From Ctena decussata (lineage: Eukaryota; Mollusca; Bivalvia; Lucinida; Lucinidae), in NCBI GenBank assembly GCA_963989385.1, contig OZ022502.1:7284501-7348500 (forward strand): a stretch of DNA of 64,000 nucleotides. The letters run 5' to 3'. Positions within the stretch are counted from its first letter, which is position 1, and the number at the start of each line of letters is the position of its first letter. This document shows positions 32,140-45,284 of the stretch, piece after piece. Below the pieces are notes generated by a model, which was given only the letters and a program-made list of their open reading frames with translations, made no database searches and was not told where the DNA came from. Position numbers and translations under genes: made by a program.

Positions 32140-35100
32140 GCTCACCTGAGCCATAGGCACAGGGTGAGCTATTGTGATCACCCAATCTCCATTGTACGCC
32201 GTGCGTCGTCAACAATTTGCTTCAAATGACATCTTCTATGAAACTGCTAGGCCTAGGGCTTTGATATTTGGTATGAAGCATTTACAAGTGGACCTCTACC
32301 AAATTTATTCATATGATGGCCCCAGGGTCCAAAATGGCCCTGGGGCAGGTGGTCTTGGGTTCGAAACAAAAATATACTTAAAAATCTTCTTCTCCAGAAC
32401 TGCTTGGCTCAGATGCATGAAATTTGGTATGTAGCATTGCCTAGTAGTCCTCTACCAAGTTTGTTTAAATAATGGCCCCAGGATCCAAAATGGCCCCGGG
32501 GCAGGGAGTCCCAGGTTTGAACCATAGAAATACATAGAAAAATATTCAAAAATCTTCTTCAGAACTGCTTGGCTCTGATGCTTGAAATTTGGTATGTAGC
32601 ATTGCCTAGTGGTCATTCACCAAGTTTGTTCAAATGATGGCCCCAGGATCCAAAATGGCCACGCCCCAGGGGGTCCTGGGTTTGAACCATAGAAATACAT
32701 AGAAAAATATTCAAAAATCTTCTCCAGAACTACAATGCTCAGATGCTTGAAATTTGGTATGTAGCATTGCCTAATACTCCTTTACCAAGTTTGTTCAAAT
32801 GCTGGGCCCAGGGTCCAAATGGCTCCAGTGCAGTGAGTCCCAGGTTTGAATCATAGACATACAGAGGATAATATTAAAAAATCTTCTTCAGAACTGCTCG
32901 GCTCAGATGCTTGAAACTTGTATGTAGCATTGCCTAGTGGTCCTTTACCAAGTTTGTTCAAATGATAGCCCCAGGGTCCAAAATGGTCCCGCCCCAGGGG
33001 GTCTTGGGTTTGAACCATAGAAATACATAGAAAAATCTTCTTCTTCAGAACCAATTGGCTCAGATGCTTGAAATTCGGTATGTAGCATTGCCTAATAATC
33101 CTTTACCAAGTTTGTTCAAATGATGGCCCAGGGTCCAAAATGGCCCCTTGGCATGGAGTCCAAGGTTTGAACCATAGAAACGCAAAGAAAAGTATTAAAA
33201 AATCTTTTTCTTCAGAACCGCAAGGCTTGGATGCTTAAACTGTGGTATTATGCATTGCCTAGTGGTCCTTTACTAAGCTTGTACAAATGGTGGCTCCAGG
33301 GTTAAAAATGGCCTTGCGGCAGGAAGTCTCAGGTTTGAAACATAGAAATACATAGAAAAATATTCAAAAATCTTCTTCTTCAGAACCACTTGGCTCAGAT
33401 GCTTAACATTTGGTATTAGGCATTGCCTAGTAGTCTTTTACCAAGTTTGTTCAAATGATGACCCCAGGGTTTTAAATGGTCCCGCGGCATGGAGTCCTAG
33501 GTTTGAACCATAGAAATACATAGAAAAATATTCAAAAATCTTCTCCTTCAGAACCGCAAGGCTTAGATGCTTGAAATTTGGTATGAAGCATTGCCTAGTG
33601 GTCTTTTACCAAGTTTGTACAAATGATGACCCCAGGGTCTAAAATGGCTCCATCTCAGGGGTTCCTGGGTTTGAACCATAGAAATACATAGAAAAATATT
33701 CAAAAATCTCCTTCTCCAGAAAGCTTGAAATTTGGTATGTAGCATTGCCTAATAGTCCTTTACCAAGTTTGTTCAAATGCTGGCCCCGGGGTCCAAATGG
33801 CTCCGGTGCAGGGAGTCCCAGGTTTGAATCATAGACATACATAGGATAATATTCAAAAATCTTCTTCTTCAGAACTGCTTGGCTCAGATGCATGAAACTT
33901 GGTATGTAGCATTGCCTAGTGGTCTTTTACCAAGTTATTTCAAATGATAGCCCCAGGGTCCAAAATGGTCCCGCCCCAGGGGGTCCTGGGTTTGACCAAA
34001 GAGAAATACATAGAAAAATATTAAAAAAATCTTCTTCAGAACCGCAATGCTCAGATGCTTGAAATTCGGTATGTAGCATTGCCTAATAATCCTTTACCAA
34101 GTTTGTTCAAATGATGGCACAGGGTCCAAAATGGCCCCTTGGCATGGAGTCCAAGGTTTGAACCATAGAAACGCGTAGAAAAGTATTAAAAAATCTTTTT
34201 CTTCAGAACTGCAAGGCTTAGATGCTTGAACTGTGACATGATGCATTGCCTAGTGGTCCTTTACCAAGAATGTACAAATGGTGGCTCCAGGGTTAAAAAT
34301 GGCCTTGCGGCAGGGAGTCTCAGGTTTGAAACATAGAAATACATAGAAAAATATACAAAAATCTTCTTCTTCAGAACCACTTGGCTCAGACGCTTGACAT
34401 TTGGTATTAGGCATTGCCTACTAGTCTTTTACCAAGTTTGTTCAAATGATGACCCCAGGGTTTTAAATGGTCCCGTGGCAGGGAGTCCTAGGTTTGAACC
34501 ATAGAAATACATAGAAAAATATTCAAAAATCTTCTCCTTCAGAACCGCAAGGCTTAGATGCTTGAAATTTGGTATGTAGCATTGCCTAGTGGTCTTTTAC
34601 CAAGTTTGTTCAAATGATGACCCTAGGGTCTAAAATGGCTCCATCTCAGGGGTTCCTGGATTTGAACCATAGAAATACATAGAAAAATATTCAAAAATCT
34701 CCTTCAGAACAACTTGGCTCAGATGCTTTAATTTTGATATGATGCATTGCCTGGTGGCCTCCTTCATAGTTTGTGTAAATGTTGGCCCTGGGATCCAAAC
34801 TGGCCCTGGGGCAGGGAGTCTTGGGTTCCAAATTAAAATATACTTAAAAATCTTCTTCTCCAGAGCCCCTTAGTGCAGATGCTTGAAATCTGGTGTGATG
34901 CATTGCCTAGTGGTCCTGTACCAAGTTTGTTCAAATGATGGCCCCAGGATCCAAAATGGCACCGCCCCAGTGGGTCCTGGGTTTGAACCATAGAAATACG
35001 TAGAAAAATATTCAAAATCTTCTTCTTCAGAACCACATGGCTCAGATGCTTGAAATTTAGTATGTAGCATTGTCTAATGGTCCTTTACCAAGATTATTCA

Positions 35101-35306
35101 AATGATGGCCCCAGGGTCCAAAATGACATGACCCCAGGGGGTCCATGGTTTGAACCATAGCAACACATAGAAAAATATTCAAAAATTTTCTTCTTCAGAA
35201 CCATTTGGAAATGGTTGCAAACTATCAAGTTTGTTTAAATGGTGACCCTAGTTTGACCTTTAAACTTTTGGTCAGGTGAGAGATTCAGGTCCTCTTGGCC
35301 CTCTTG
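32140..35306 (+). mobile_element. tandem-unit insertion element D2 (3.2 kb), nested in D1
   Basis: Flanked by TTTA at 32136-32139 and 35307-35310. It starts GCTCACCTGAGCCATAGGCA and GTACGCCGTGCGTCGTCAAC. About 18 units of ~165 bp follow, each with CTTCTTCAGAACYGCTTGGC, TTGAAATTTGGTATGTAGCA and AATGATGGCCCCAGGGTCCA. A six-unit block repeats at 978-991 bp (32813 with 33791, 33090 with 34081, 33460 with 34451), a higher-order repeat. The end is CTCTTGGCCCTCTTG. Short open frames in the units are not genes. Confidence 0.85.
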
Positions 35307-35442
35307 TTTACGATATGGTCAAATTTTGGAAATGGAAAATCTATTATTTTTAGGTGTCCCAATATTTTAAGCACATTACATTTTTGGTGTTTCCAATGAA
35401 TATAGACATGTTTCTATGAAGAAATTTAAAAGAAAATATAAA

Positions 35443-37500
35443 CAAGAGGGCCATGAGGCCCTGAATCGCTCACCTGAGTATGGTGGCCATGTAGGTCATC
35501 TGACCTAGACCACTTGAATAAATTTTTGTTCCCTCAGCCCCTGGAGGCTGTGTATGAACTTTGGTTACAATTAGCCCAGTGGCCTTTTAGGAGATGTGTG
35601 AAATTGTCGCAATATGAGAGACCAGGGTTAAAGAATGACTGTGACCTCTTGTACATATTAATTTTCATATACTTATATACCAATTTTCAGGTCAAAATCT
35701 TCAACAATTTCTAAGAAATCTTATGTTCTAGCATTTTCCTATATAAAAGCACCAGAAAGCAAATTTGACCTTGTTGTACAAAAGGTCAAGGTCAACCCAA
35801 GGTCATAATTTGAATAATCTTGGTATTATTTGCATACCCAATGCTACATACCAAGTTTCAAGGCCATCAGCTTATTGCTTCTGGAGAATAAGATTTTTAA
35901 AGGTTTTTATCATTTATGGGCGTAGCAGCCATGTTGGACATGTAACTAGGACCATTTGAACAAATTTTCATTCCCTTGGCCCCTAGAGCCTCTACATGAA
36001 ATTTGTTTACAACTTGCCAAGTGGCTTTTGAGGAGAGGTAATATGAGAGACCAGGGTCAAAGGTCATAGAATGTCCTTGACCTCTTGTACATGTAAATTT
36101 TCAGTACTTATTAAGATGACTGTATATACCAATTTTCAGGTCAAAATCTTCAACAGTTTCCATGAAATCATTATCTTCTAGCATTTTCCCATACAAAAAG
36201 CACCAGACAGCAAACTGACCTTGCCGTACAAAAGGTCAAGGGCAACCCAAGGTCATAATTTGAACAATCTTGGTAGTACTTGCATACCCGATGCTACATA
36301 CCAAGTTTCAAGGCCATTGGCCTATTGGTTCTGCAGAAGAAGATTTTTAAAGGTTTTTACCATATATGGGCATGGTGGCCATGTTGGTCATGTGACTAGG
36401 ACTGTTTGAACAAATTTTGTTTCCTTGCTCCCTACAGCCTCTACATGAAATTTGTTTACAATTTGCCCTGTGGCTTTTGAGGAGATGTGTGAAATTGTCG
36501 CATTACGAGAGACCAGGGTCAAAGGTCACACAATGACCTTGACCTCTTGTACGCATAAATTTTCATGTACTCATTAAGATGACTGTAAATATCAATTTTC
36601 AGGTCAAAATCTTCAATAGGTTCCAAGAAAGCTTATGTTCTAGCATTTTCCCATAGAAAAGCACCAAAAAGAAAATTTGACTTTGCCATACAAAAGGTCA
36701 AGGCCAACCCAAGGTAGTAGTTTGAACAATCTTGGTAGTACTCGTGTACCTGATGCTACATACCAAGTTTGAAGGCCATCGGCCTATTGGTCCTGGAGAA
36801 AAAGATTTTTAAAGGTTTTTACCATATATGGTCATGGCAGCCATGTTGGTCATGTGACTAGAACCATTTGAACAAATTTTTGTTCCCTTGCCCCCTAGAG
36901 CCTCTACATGAAATTTGGACGCAATTGGCCCAGTGGCTTTTGAGGAGATGTGTGAAATTGTCGCAATATGAGAGACCAGGGTCAAAGGTCAAAGAATGAC
37001 CTTGACCTCTTCTACACATAAATTTTCATGTACTCATTAAGATGACGGTATATATCAATTTTCAGGTCAAAATCTTCAACAGTTTCCAAGAAATCTTTAA
37101 TGTCTTGCATTTTCCCATATAAAAGCACCAGAAAGCAAATTTGACCTAGCCGTAAAAAAGGTCAAGGTCAACCCAAGGTCATAATTTGAACAATCTTGGT
37201 AGTACTGGCGTACCCGATGCTACATACCAAGTTTCAAGGCCATCAGCCTATTGGTTCTGGAGAAGAAGATTTTTATAGGTTTTTACCATATATGGGCGTG
37301 GCGGCCATGTTGGTCATGTGACCAAGACCGTTTGAGCAACTTTTCGTTCCTAAGTTCCCTAGAGGCTAAATATGAAATTTGGTTACAATTGGCCCAGCGG
37401 TTTCAGAGGAGAAGTTGTTTGAAATTGTGCACGGACGGACGACGGACGACTGAGCCTTACCATCCTATAAGCTCCCTCGGAGCCGCTGGCTCAGGTGTGC
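35443..37500 (-). mobile_element. tandem-unit insertion element E with TTTA duplication
   Basis: Copies 1 (18522) and 3 (52890) have the uninterrupted site GAAAATATAAAAAATATCAA. Here TAAA flanks the insert at 35439-35442 and 37501-37504 (TTTA on the minus strand). In minus orientation it starts GCACACCTGAGCCAGCGGCT, has a GTCGTCCGTCGTCCGTCCGT tract, about four ~450-bp units, and ends GGGCCTCATGGCCCTCTTG. Units contain ATGGCCTTGAAACTTGGTAT and tandem AGGTCA half-sites. Non-coding. Confidence 0.9.
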
Positions 37501-37537
37501 TAAAAAATATCAATATTTGCACACATTTAATTGGCTC

Positions 37538-37637
37538 AGTTCAGTTCAGTTCATTTCATTTATACTAACGACATTACCCAAGTGGCTCAGCGGTACGTGA
37601 CTTAGTTGCATGCACTTGGCGCCGAGTGTCAGTCATA
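37538..37637 (-). mobile_element. 100-bp SINE-like retroposon with (TGAAC)n tail
   Basis: Flanked by TAATTGGCTC at 37528-37537 and 37638-37647, and absent at the same site in copies 1 and 3. On the minus strand it ends AAATGAACTGAACTGAACT. A second copy on the plus strand is at 45696-45792. Confidence 0.8.
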
Positions 37638-38509
37638 TAATTGGCTCTGAGCAACTAGCAAGTAATATTATACCATCTTGATCAGCTGGTACTATATAGA
37701 AAAGTTTAACATAAACATATGATAAATTATACTGTATCATAAAATGTAAAAAAAAAAAAAAAAAAATACTAGAACCCATGAAAAATAATTTACTTGGAGT
37801 AGGTGAAATTCTGAATGGAAACATTAGCTGGCGAAATGATAAAGACGTACGGCAAACTGGGAATATCAGTAAACAAAGTCGGAGTAGGTGAAATGTGAGT
37901 AAGTCAATGGGATCATCTGATCTGAACTGTACAGTCTGTTTGTGCAGATATGCAGGGTGTATCATAGTCTTTTCTGTTCATGCATGCCCTGCCATACCCT
38001 TCCCTTGATGCAGTGCATTGTACTTCTGTTATTAAATGCTCAGTTCCTAAATTGTTTTGTTTCTTATATATCACATCCAAAATGCTGACTTTCAAGAATA
38101 AAATCAGTATAATTGCATAAAATTGCTGAAGAGAAAATATGAACAATATCTAAATTAATTTGTGGGGTACAAAACTGTTAACAGGTTGAAAAATGAAATT
38201 TCAAATTTCTCTGTGATAACAGTCACAAAGCAATGCTAGTTTGTTTTCACAAATATTAATGTGCAATACAGTGCCATTAATTGTGTGAAGTGTCAGTGGA
38301 GGCAGCTAATCTCACTTACTCCATCTGACAATGTTAAAATATCTATTGCAGCAAAAAAAAACAATAAACTGGTTTTTCGATATATTTTTTTTTCATTTTT
38401 TTCCCCAGTGCTATTTTATGTTTATGAAATGTCCAGTTGATATTTTGTCTTTAATTGCCGTTTTGTATTTTGGATATTGTTGATAAATTTTGCCTTTTGA
38501 AATGTTGTC

Positions 38510-39070
38510 AAGGAATCAGTTAACCACATTTTAATTTCCTTTGATCAGTTGTTGTACACAGACATCCTTTAATGATCAAAGTGAACACAAGCTCAGAAAT
38601 TTTAAAAATCATTAAAATCAATTTAGACTTTACTTTCCTTTGATCAGTCACTGTCTCTGTCAATGTCTTTTAATCATCACCCATCAGAGATCAAAGTGAA
38701 CACAAGCTCAGTAATTAATATAATTAAGGAATCAATTAAGGCCCTAGTTTCCTTTGATCAGTCACCGTCTCAGTAATAGTCTCACTGATTGTTGTTTTAT
38801 TATCACCAGTTAAAGATCAAAGTAAACACAAGCTCAGTAATTAATATGACTAAGGAATCAATTAAGACTTTAATTTTTTTGATCAGTCACTGTCTCACTA
38901 CACATCCTTTAATCATCACCCATCAAATATCATAGTGAACACAAGCTCAGTAATTAATATAATTAAGGAATCAATTAAGACTCTAATATTTCCTTTGATC
39001 AGTCACTGTAACAATTTTATTGTTACTGATTGTTCTTTAATTATCATTAATTAAAGATCAAAGTGAACAC
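38510..39070 (+). repeat. 114-bp TCF/LEF-type array, copy 2 (diverged)
   Basis: Fewer, more diverged units than in copy 1. I count eight intact GATCAAAG/CTTTGATC sites and two mutated ones (TTTTTGATC near 38877, AATATCATAG near 38928). The array again ends about 240 bp before the ATG. Confidence 0.75.
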
Positions 39071-39309
39071 AAGCTCAGCAAATTGAATCTCAGAATGTAA
39101 CTTTAAAACTTCAAAGAAGTCAAATTTTTATATAATGGGAAATCAAACTTTTTCCTCCTCACTTGTCATATTGACCTTCTACTGTGCATTTCTGTTGTTA
39201 TAAATAATATTAAAGGAATACTTTTCAATAAAAGAGAAATAATCTTAGTAGGATAATATACTGTGACTAATTAATTTTGTGACTAAAAGTGAATCAAGCT
39301 CTTGACATA

Positions 39310-42300
39310 ATGGATTGTTATTCTGCTGCTGCTGATCTTAAGAATCTTCTGGTTGCCCATAGTAATGCTGAGACCCAAGCTGCTGCTCTTGGTAAGTTAC
39401 CCTTTTAAAATTTGTTTCTTATTAAAAATTCACACTTAAAGGGCGAATTTTGAAAATAGCTTAATTTGAATTAATTTTTGTGCTCAACTCAGCTGAGCAT
39501 GTAATTTTCTCTGCTGATGAATATGAAAATGCCAACAAATGTTGACATTTTAATATTCATAAGCTGTTTGCATTTTCATATAAGCAGAGAAAATTTTATA
39601 CCCAGCTAGCATGAAATTTTCTCTGCTGATAAATATGAAAATGCCAACTTATATTTATAAGCAGAGAAAATTTGATACTCAGCTAAACTGAGCAAGAAAA
39701 CAACTGTATTTATCAATAATTTGCTATTTATTAACAGATGAAATTTCATGCTCAGCTGAGGAGCATGAAAAAAGATTTATAACCTTGGGGCCAGGTTATT
39801 CTGTACTGCCACTTGATCATTTACTTCTACAAGCTTTCGCTGTAAGAGATAATTTAGTCTGATTCAAAGTTATTGTGAAAAAGTGGTGGTTTGGGGATAA
39901 AATATGCATATTAGCCAAGTCTCACAAGGATCCTGTTTCAATAAGATTTTCAAATCTCACTTATTAAAGTTTTATAACCTTGGGGCCAGGTTATTCTGTA
40001 CTGCCACTTGATCATTTACTTCTACAAGCTTTCGCTGTAAGAGATAATTTAGTCTGATTCAAAGTTATTGTGAAAAAGTGGTGGTTTGGGGATAAAATAT
40101 GCATATTAGCCAAGTCTCACAAGGATCCTGTTTCAATAAGATTTTCAAATCTCACTTATTTTTCAGTACACAAATGTGAAGTACACAGTTTTTGTATTGT
40201 TAATTTCTCCATCCAGTTTTATGTTTAATGAAACAGTGAACTAGAAATGCATACTATTTTATTCTTGTGCAAAGCACTAAAAAAAGGTTTCCAAACTTGT
40301 TAGTTGGACAGCAAATTTTTTTTGACTATAGTCTTACCAAATTTACCTAATTAACTCCTTCCAGTTATGTTCTGAAAGAAAGATTCAGCAAAAAAAAAAA
40401 AAATGTTTTGGTAATTCTATTATGACAATTAAAAAGGCTAGATTTGGAAATATACTTGCATGATTAAGGTGTTTGTTTTTTCTGTGAAGATAATAGTTTA
40501 TGCAATGCTTCTTAATAAATCTAAAAATCAGTAAAAACTAAAATGATGATGATAACAATGAATAAATAACTGCTTTCCACAATGTCTTATCTATGTATTT
40601 CTGAGTATTTCAGAATTCTACTGACCAAACTTTGGAAGTGCTGAGAATAGGTGAGATTTCATGTTATGTTGTGCATTTTGTTCTAAAAACATATATTTAT
40701 TAGTGATATGAATACAGCTCATATCATGTACAAAATTTTAGTTTGCTCAGAGTGGATGGGTAAATCAACATTTTTTTCTGCCATTTTTAACAAGGGACAA
40801 TAACCCTACTCTAGAGCAAAGGGTTGACCCCTATTTTTGTCAAAAATGACAATAGTAGAGTTGCTCCTTCTGATACTGTACCCATCCTCTGATTTGCAAA
40901 TATTGCTCTTCAAATTTGTTATATATCTATTACACAGAGAAGAGCTATTTCTAGGAAAAAGTAAGGGATGTCTGATGTCCTTAGTAGAGAAGAAGCCCAG
41001 GAACTTATTTAATCAAGATTACCATATTAACCTTTAGTGTTCAGATCAGTCTGCTTTTTTTCACCAACAGTTTATAAAGAATTATCTGAATACCCTGATA
41101 TGAAAAATATAACTACCATGAAATGCTTCATTTTTCAAATAAACAGTAAAACTTCAATGGCCTGAACAGGCAATTGAAGTTTTACTGTTTCTTAGAAAAG
41201 TAGTTCCAGCCAAAGGTAGTTCCAGCTGTCCAGGATTTGTTACTATATAAATTGAACTCTGGGGACCCAAGGACAAGTTCTAGCTGGGCAGGGAAATGAG
41301 CCATCAGGGTTCAAGCCACAAGAAGTTTCACTGTATGTTTTTTTTCTGGCTAAAGCACTGGTACTAGCATTTTGATGGCTGGTGCAAATTAAGCTGTATC
41401 CATGACATGAAATTGTTTCTATAAATTCATGTATCACTTAATCCTGATGAAACTTAATGTACATGTGAGGTTAAGTTTAAAAATTGAAATGTTAAAATAG
41501 AAACTATAAAATCTAAAATATAAAGTATAAAATATAGGATCATTTGTATGCATTCCCAATTTCCTTAAAATTTTGCTATTTTTGAATGACTAGCACACAT
41601 TGATGCATACATCCAAAAGCTCCAGTTTATCTGTTACAAAATCAGGTCAGGGTGACCTGTAACCAAAATCCATGCCATGACTGGTTTGACTGGTTTTGGA
41701 TTTCAGCCATATATCTCAGCATCTGAAAGCATCAAGTCTTTGAAATGCCATCAGTGCATGCACCCAACAGCTCCAATATTCTTGCCTTTTAGGTGTAGAT
41801 GCACCCATCTGTCAGTTTACATCATGTCCCTAGTGGTTTTAAACTTGACCACTTTATGTGCCATGACAGACTCTTAAAAAACTAGATCCACTTTCACCCG
41901 AACCTGCACCACATCTGGTTTTCAAGCTAGGTCCTGTATTTCAGCTTCCATATGCCTGGCATCTGAGATTTTATCAGTGGTCACTTATAACCAGGTCATG
42001 GTGACCTAATTTTGCAAAAATCATCACCATGTCTGAATTTTTTCCTTGTCCCTGTAATTCTGCTTCCATAAGCATGTGTTTTTGAAGCTTCATCAATGCA
42101 TGTACAAACAGCTCTAACTTTAGCTGCTACTAATCAAGGTCACCACCTATCTTTTTTAGCTATGCACTGAATCATCACTTTCCATAAGTTTGAGGCCTTG
42201 GAAACTCTATCAGTGCATTTGCCCAACAGCTCCAGGTCACTTGGCACTAAAACTAGGTCATCATGACCTACATCACAAAAGCCAGCTCCCTGTCTGGTTT

Positions 42301-44380
42301 TCAAGCTCAGCTGTGTAACTCTTCACTTTGCATCAGCCAGCTCCAGGTCATCTGCCACAAACTAGGTCACAGACACCTACTTTCTTATGGATGGACATCT
42401 CCCAAGCAAAGATATCAGTAGAGTTTTTACTGAAGTAGGGATAACTGCAAGACAAACCGGCCACAGCCATCCAGTTAATACTTATTTTTTTCTTTGCTCA
42501 TGTAATTGCTTTCAATGATATGTTTAAAGTTGCAAAACATTGCAAACATTATTTAAAAAATAAAGTTATTTGCCCTTCACTGAGTCTAGTGGAAGGTTAC
42601 TCCCTTTGACTTTATTCTTCATTGTTTTAATTTGTTTATGCTTCTATCTTTCTGTATTTCCAGATTATCAGATCAATGGTTTGAGTCAACAGAGCCTGGT
42701 ATCAGCCCTAGATGGTAACAAGTCTCAAGATTTACACCTCAGTCTACGTCTCTCTGTCTGTGAGGGGGTCAAGGTCATGTACAACAAGTATCAGGACAAG
42801 AAATGGTCACAGGTAAAACTTTGTTTATATAGTATCTATAGAGGAAAGCATTGAGCTGCTGGACTGACACATGTTTTCTTTTTTTTGCTAAATCATTTGT
42901 TTTCCACAGTTAACTCATTAAGTACCAAAAAGCAGACGACAAAATTTAAATCTGCAAAAATTAAAAAAATGTCTTGCCGAAGACATTTCATATTGAGAAT
43001 TCAAAGACTAGAGGGCAAACAGTGTAGATCCACATGAGGCGGCTGTTTGCAAATTATGCTATTTTCATCACTGGTGTGTAAAGAATTAACATCCGAGCAA
43101 ATAATGAATGGCATAGTCTTATTTAAGGTGTATGGGTACATCTCCATGTTTATCTGCCATTTTTATGTAACTTCCTATTTGCTTTCCTGGATAGCATAGC
43201 CCTTCTAAATTTAGGTCAACTCTTAAATTGAGGATTTTCTCCTAAGGGAGATTCTATTAAGACTTGACCCCAACTGGGGTGGGCAGCAAAACTGAAGATG
43301 GTTGCTGCCCATGAATGTTCAATCCATACACTTAAACCAAGAAAAAACACAACAAAAGTAAACTCATCCAGTTCTCACCTGTTAAGAAAGAGATCAGCTC
43401 GTCCATTTTATGAACAATCTTATTTGTGCCATGCCAGTTCAAGCACAGAACTGGCATGGGCCATATAAAAGATAGCTCTGAAAGTAGACTGTCATGACTC
43501 ATATCTGACTGGCACTGGAGCTATAGGTAGAACAGGATTTTTTTGCAAGGGCAAATAACTCACAAATAATGAAATATGATTGATCTTTGATATGCAAGTA
43601 ATGTCTCAATGAAGTTTCATGAACATATTCCAGTAGGTTAAGGAGCTTTGGCCAGGACATGAAAGCCCTAAAATGGGCTTCATATCAGTGCTCCCTAACA
43701 TTTCATCAAGATGCATGCAAGTTCTAACTATCATGAAAGTTTCCAAAGGGTTAAGGAGCTAAAAACTTGGGCATGAAGTTTTGGCAAGGGTAAATAGCTA
43801 TAAATTAAGAGTCCAAGAGATGCCTTTTGTATTCTTGATACTTAAACATATTAAAGTGAGTGCATGAGTGAAACTTGGTGAAGGAGCTATAGTCCAGACA
43901 AGAAATTTAAGCATTAGAAGGTAACTCATAAATTCCCATATTATTATATCCTATTAAGCTAAATGCAAGTTTTTAGGAACATATCCCAAAGGATAAAGTA
44001 GCTTCAGCAAGGCAAACAATTTTTGCTAAGGGCAAATAATTCTTAAATTAAGGGACCAAAGAGTTGTCGTTTTCAAGATGTGTTTACACATTAAGATGAA
44101 TGTATCTTGAAGTTCTATGCAAAATCCCACATGAACAAGAAGTAACAGCCTGGACAAAAATTTTACTAGTAATGATCAAACCATCATATGACTGTTATTA
44201 CATAAATGTTTTTTTGTATATTTTCAGGTGCAAGAGACAGCCAGAAGTATCATCCAGAATCTTGATGGCGATCTCGAGATGCCACTCCCTATAACATCAT
44301 CACCAGGGGGCAGCACCAGTGTTGACAAGGCAGCTGACAAGTGGTCTATGGCTTTCTGTGATTTCTACAGAGACAACTAA
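39310..44380 (+). CDS. three-exon gene, copy 2: unrecognised ~127-aa protein
   Basis: Exons are 39310-39391, 42664-42812 and 44228-44380 (TAA), with the same lengths, phases and splice sites as copy 1. The frame is intact. Amino-acid differences from copy 1 are few: Val to Ala in exon 1 (ETQAAAL), Asp to Tyr at the second residue of exon 2 (DYQING), Cys to Ser in exon 3 (ETARSII) and Glu to Asp near the end (FCDFYRDN). This substitution pattern, without stops or indels, suggests a maintained coding sequence, or a very recent copy. A TCF/LEF-type array precedes it and an AATAAA follows at 45167. Function unknown. Confidence 0.7.
39778..40160. repeat. 194-bp tandem duplication in intron 1, copy 2 only
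   Basis: The segment from TTATAACCTTGGGGCCAGGT at 39778 is repeated at 39972 with almost no change. Copy 1 has a single version (about 21724). Confidence 0.85.
41145..41340. mobile_element. small intronic MITE, copy 2
   Basis: Same insertion and position as 26454-26646 in copy 1: ACAGTAAAACTTCAATGGCC left end and AAGAAGTTTCACTGT right end. Confidence 0.6.
41620..42400. repeat. intron 1 unit array with three IR3 palindromes, copy 2
   Basis: Same array as copy 1. Perfect IR3 sites: AGGTCAGGGTGACCT (41644-41658), AGGTCATGGTGACCT (41993-42007) and AGGTCATCATGACCT (42255-42269). Copy 3 has lost nearly all of this array (about 59090-59160). Confidence 0.75.
42909..43337. mobile_element. two adjacent MITEs in intron 2, copy 2
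   Basis: 42909-43089 matches 28221-28431 but has lost one arm of its central hairpin: GAGGCGGCT joins directly to GTTTGCAAATTA at about 43043. 43123-43337 matches the MITE at 28469-28687. Confidence 0.7.
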
Positions 44381-44841
44381 GAGTAACTTGGACAACTTGA
44401 GTAGAACTACCACTTGCAACTTTTTGTGAATACTAAAGGGACACTATGAATGTGATACTCTTTAACTATTATGTGCTCTAAACAGTGTAATAGACTAACC
44501 ATTTTATATGTAAATTTGACCATAAACTGTTTGTGTGAGTAGATGTGACTAAACTTGACTTTTCAAGTTATAAGATACAGATTGTCCTTGAGGTGAACAT
44601 GATAGTAGACTTAATTTTCAGTTGTATAAGCAAGACACTAATCTTTTATTTCTGTGATATCATAGGCTGTTCCTACACATCAAATGAGCTAAATAACTCT
44701 TAGTTCTGCATTGTTGCAGTCATAGTGTATTTAATCTCTGTGGGTATGTTTTATTCTCTTATTTCAGTGCTAGAGGTACAATATATAATACATGGTTATT
44801 TTAAATAACATAATCTACAATTCTGTGCATCTGAATTTACA

Positions 44842-45085
44842 TGAGCCACGACAAGACAAAACCAACAAAGAGGCATGTGTGCCCAGCTAAGACTCTGATC
44901 AGCTTGGACATCCCCAGTCTGATCAGAGTCTTCACTGGGCACTTAAAAGGTAGCTAAGGGACTAAGTTAGCTCCATCCAGACAGTAGAGACTCTGATCAG
45001 ATTGGGCAGATGTTGAGGCTGATCCGAGTCTTTGCTGTGCTGTGTGCACATGCCACTTTGCTTGTTTTGTTGTGTCGCAGCTTAC
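44842..45085. mobile_element. palindromic MITE inside the 3' UTR, copy 2
   Basis: Ends TGAGCCACGACAAGACAAAA and TTTTGTTGTGTCGCAGCTTA. Same insertion as 30886-31129. Confidence 0.7.
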
Positions 45086-45166
45086 ATAGTCTTTGAATGT
45101 TGTTGATGTGGATTTTAATATGTGCTATGCATGATGTATGTTAATTCTGTTGTTATGTTATAAGAG

Positions 45167-45172
45167 AATAAA
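45167..45172 (+). promoter_or_regulatory. poly(A) signal, gene copy 2
   Basis: AATAAA at the position equivalent to 31212 and 63696, 787 bp after the stop codon. Confidence 0.7.
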
Positions 45173-45284
45173 ATACAGAAATGAATTTTCTTCTTCTTTA
45201 ATTCTTTTCTTTATTCCTAATTCATAGTGGCATCTCTCTAATATTGTCCTAAATATCTGAATACTGTATTTCTTAGGTTATAAC

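Noticed and set aside
33563..35070. Several 60-84-codon minus-strand frames sharing FLCISMVQTQDP
   Set aside because: They are the antisense reading of the ~165-bp units of element D2.
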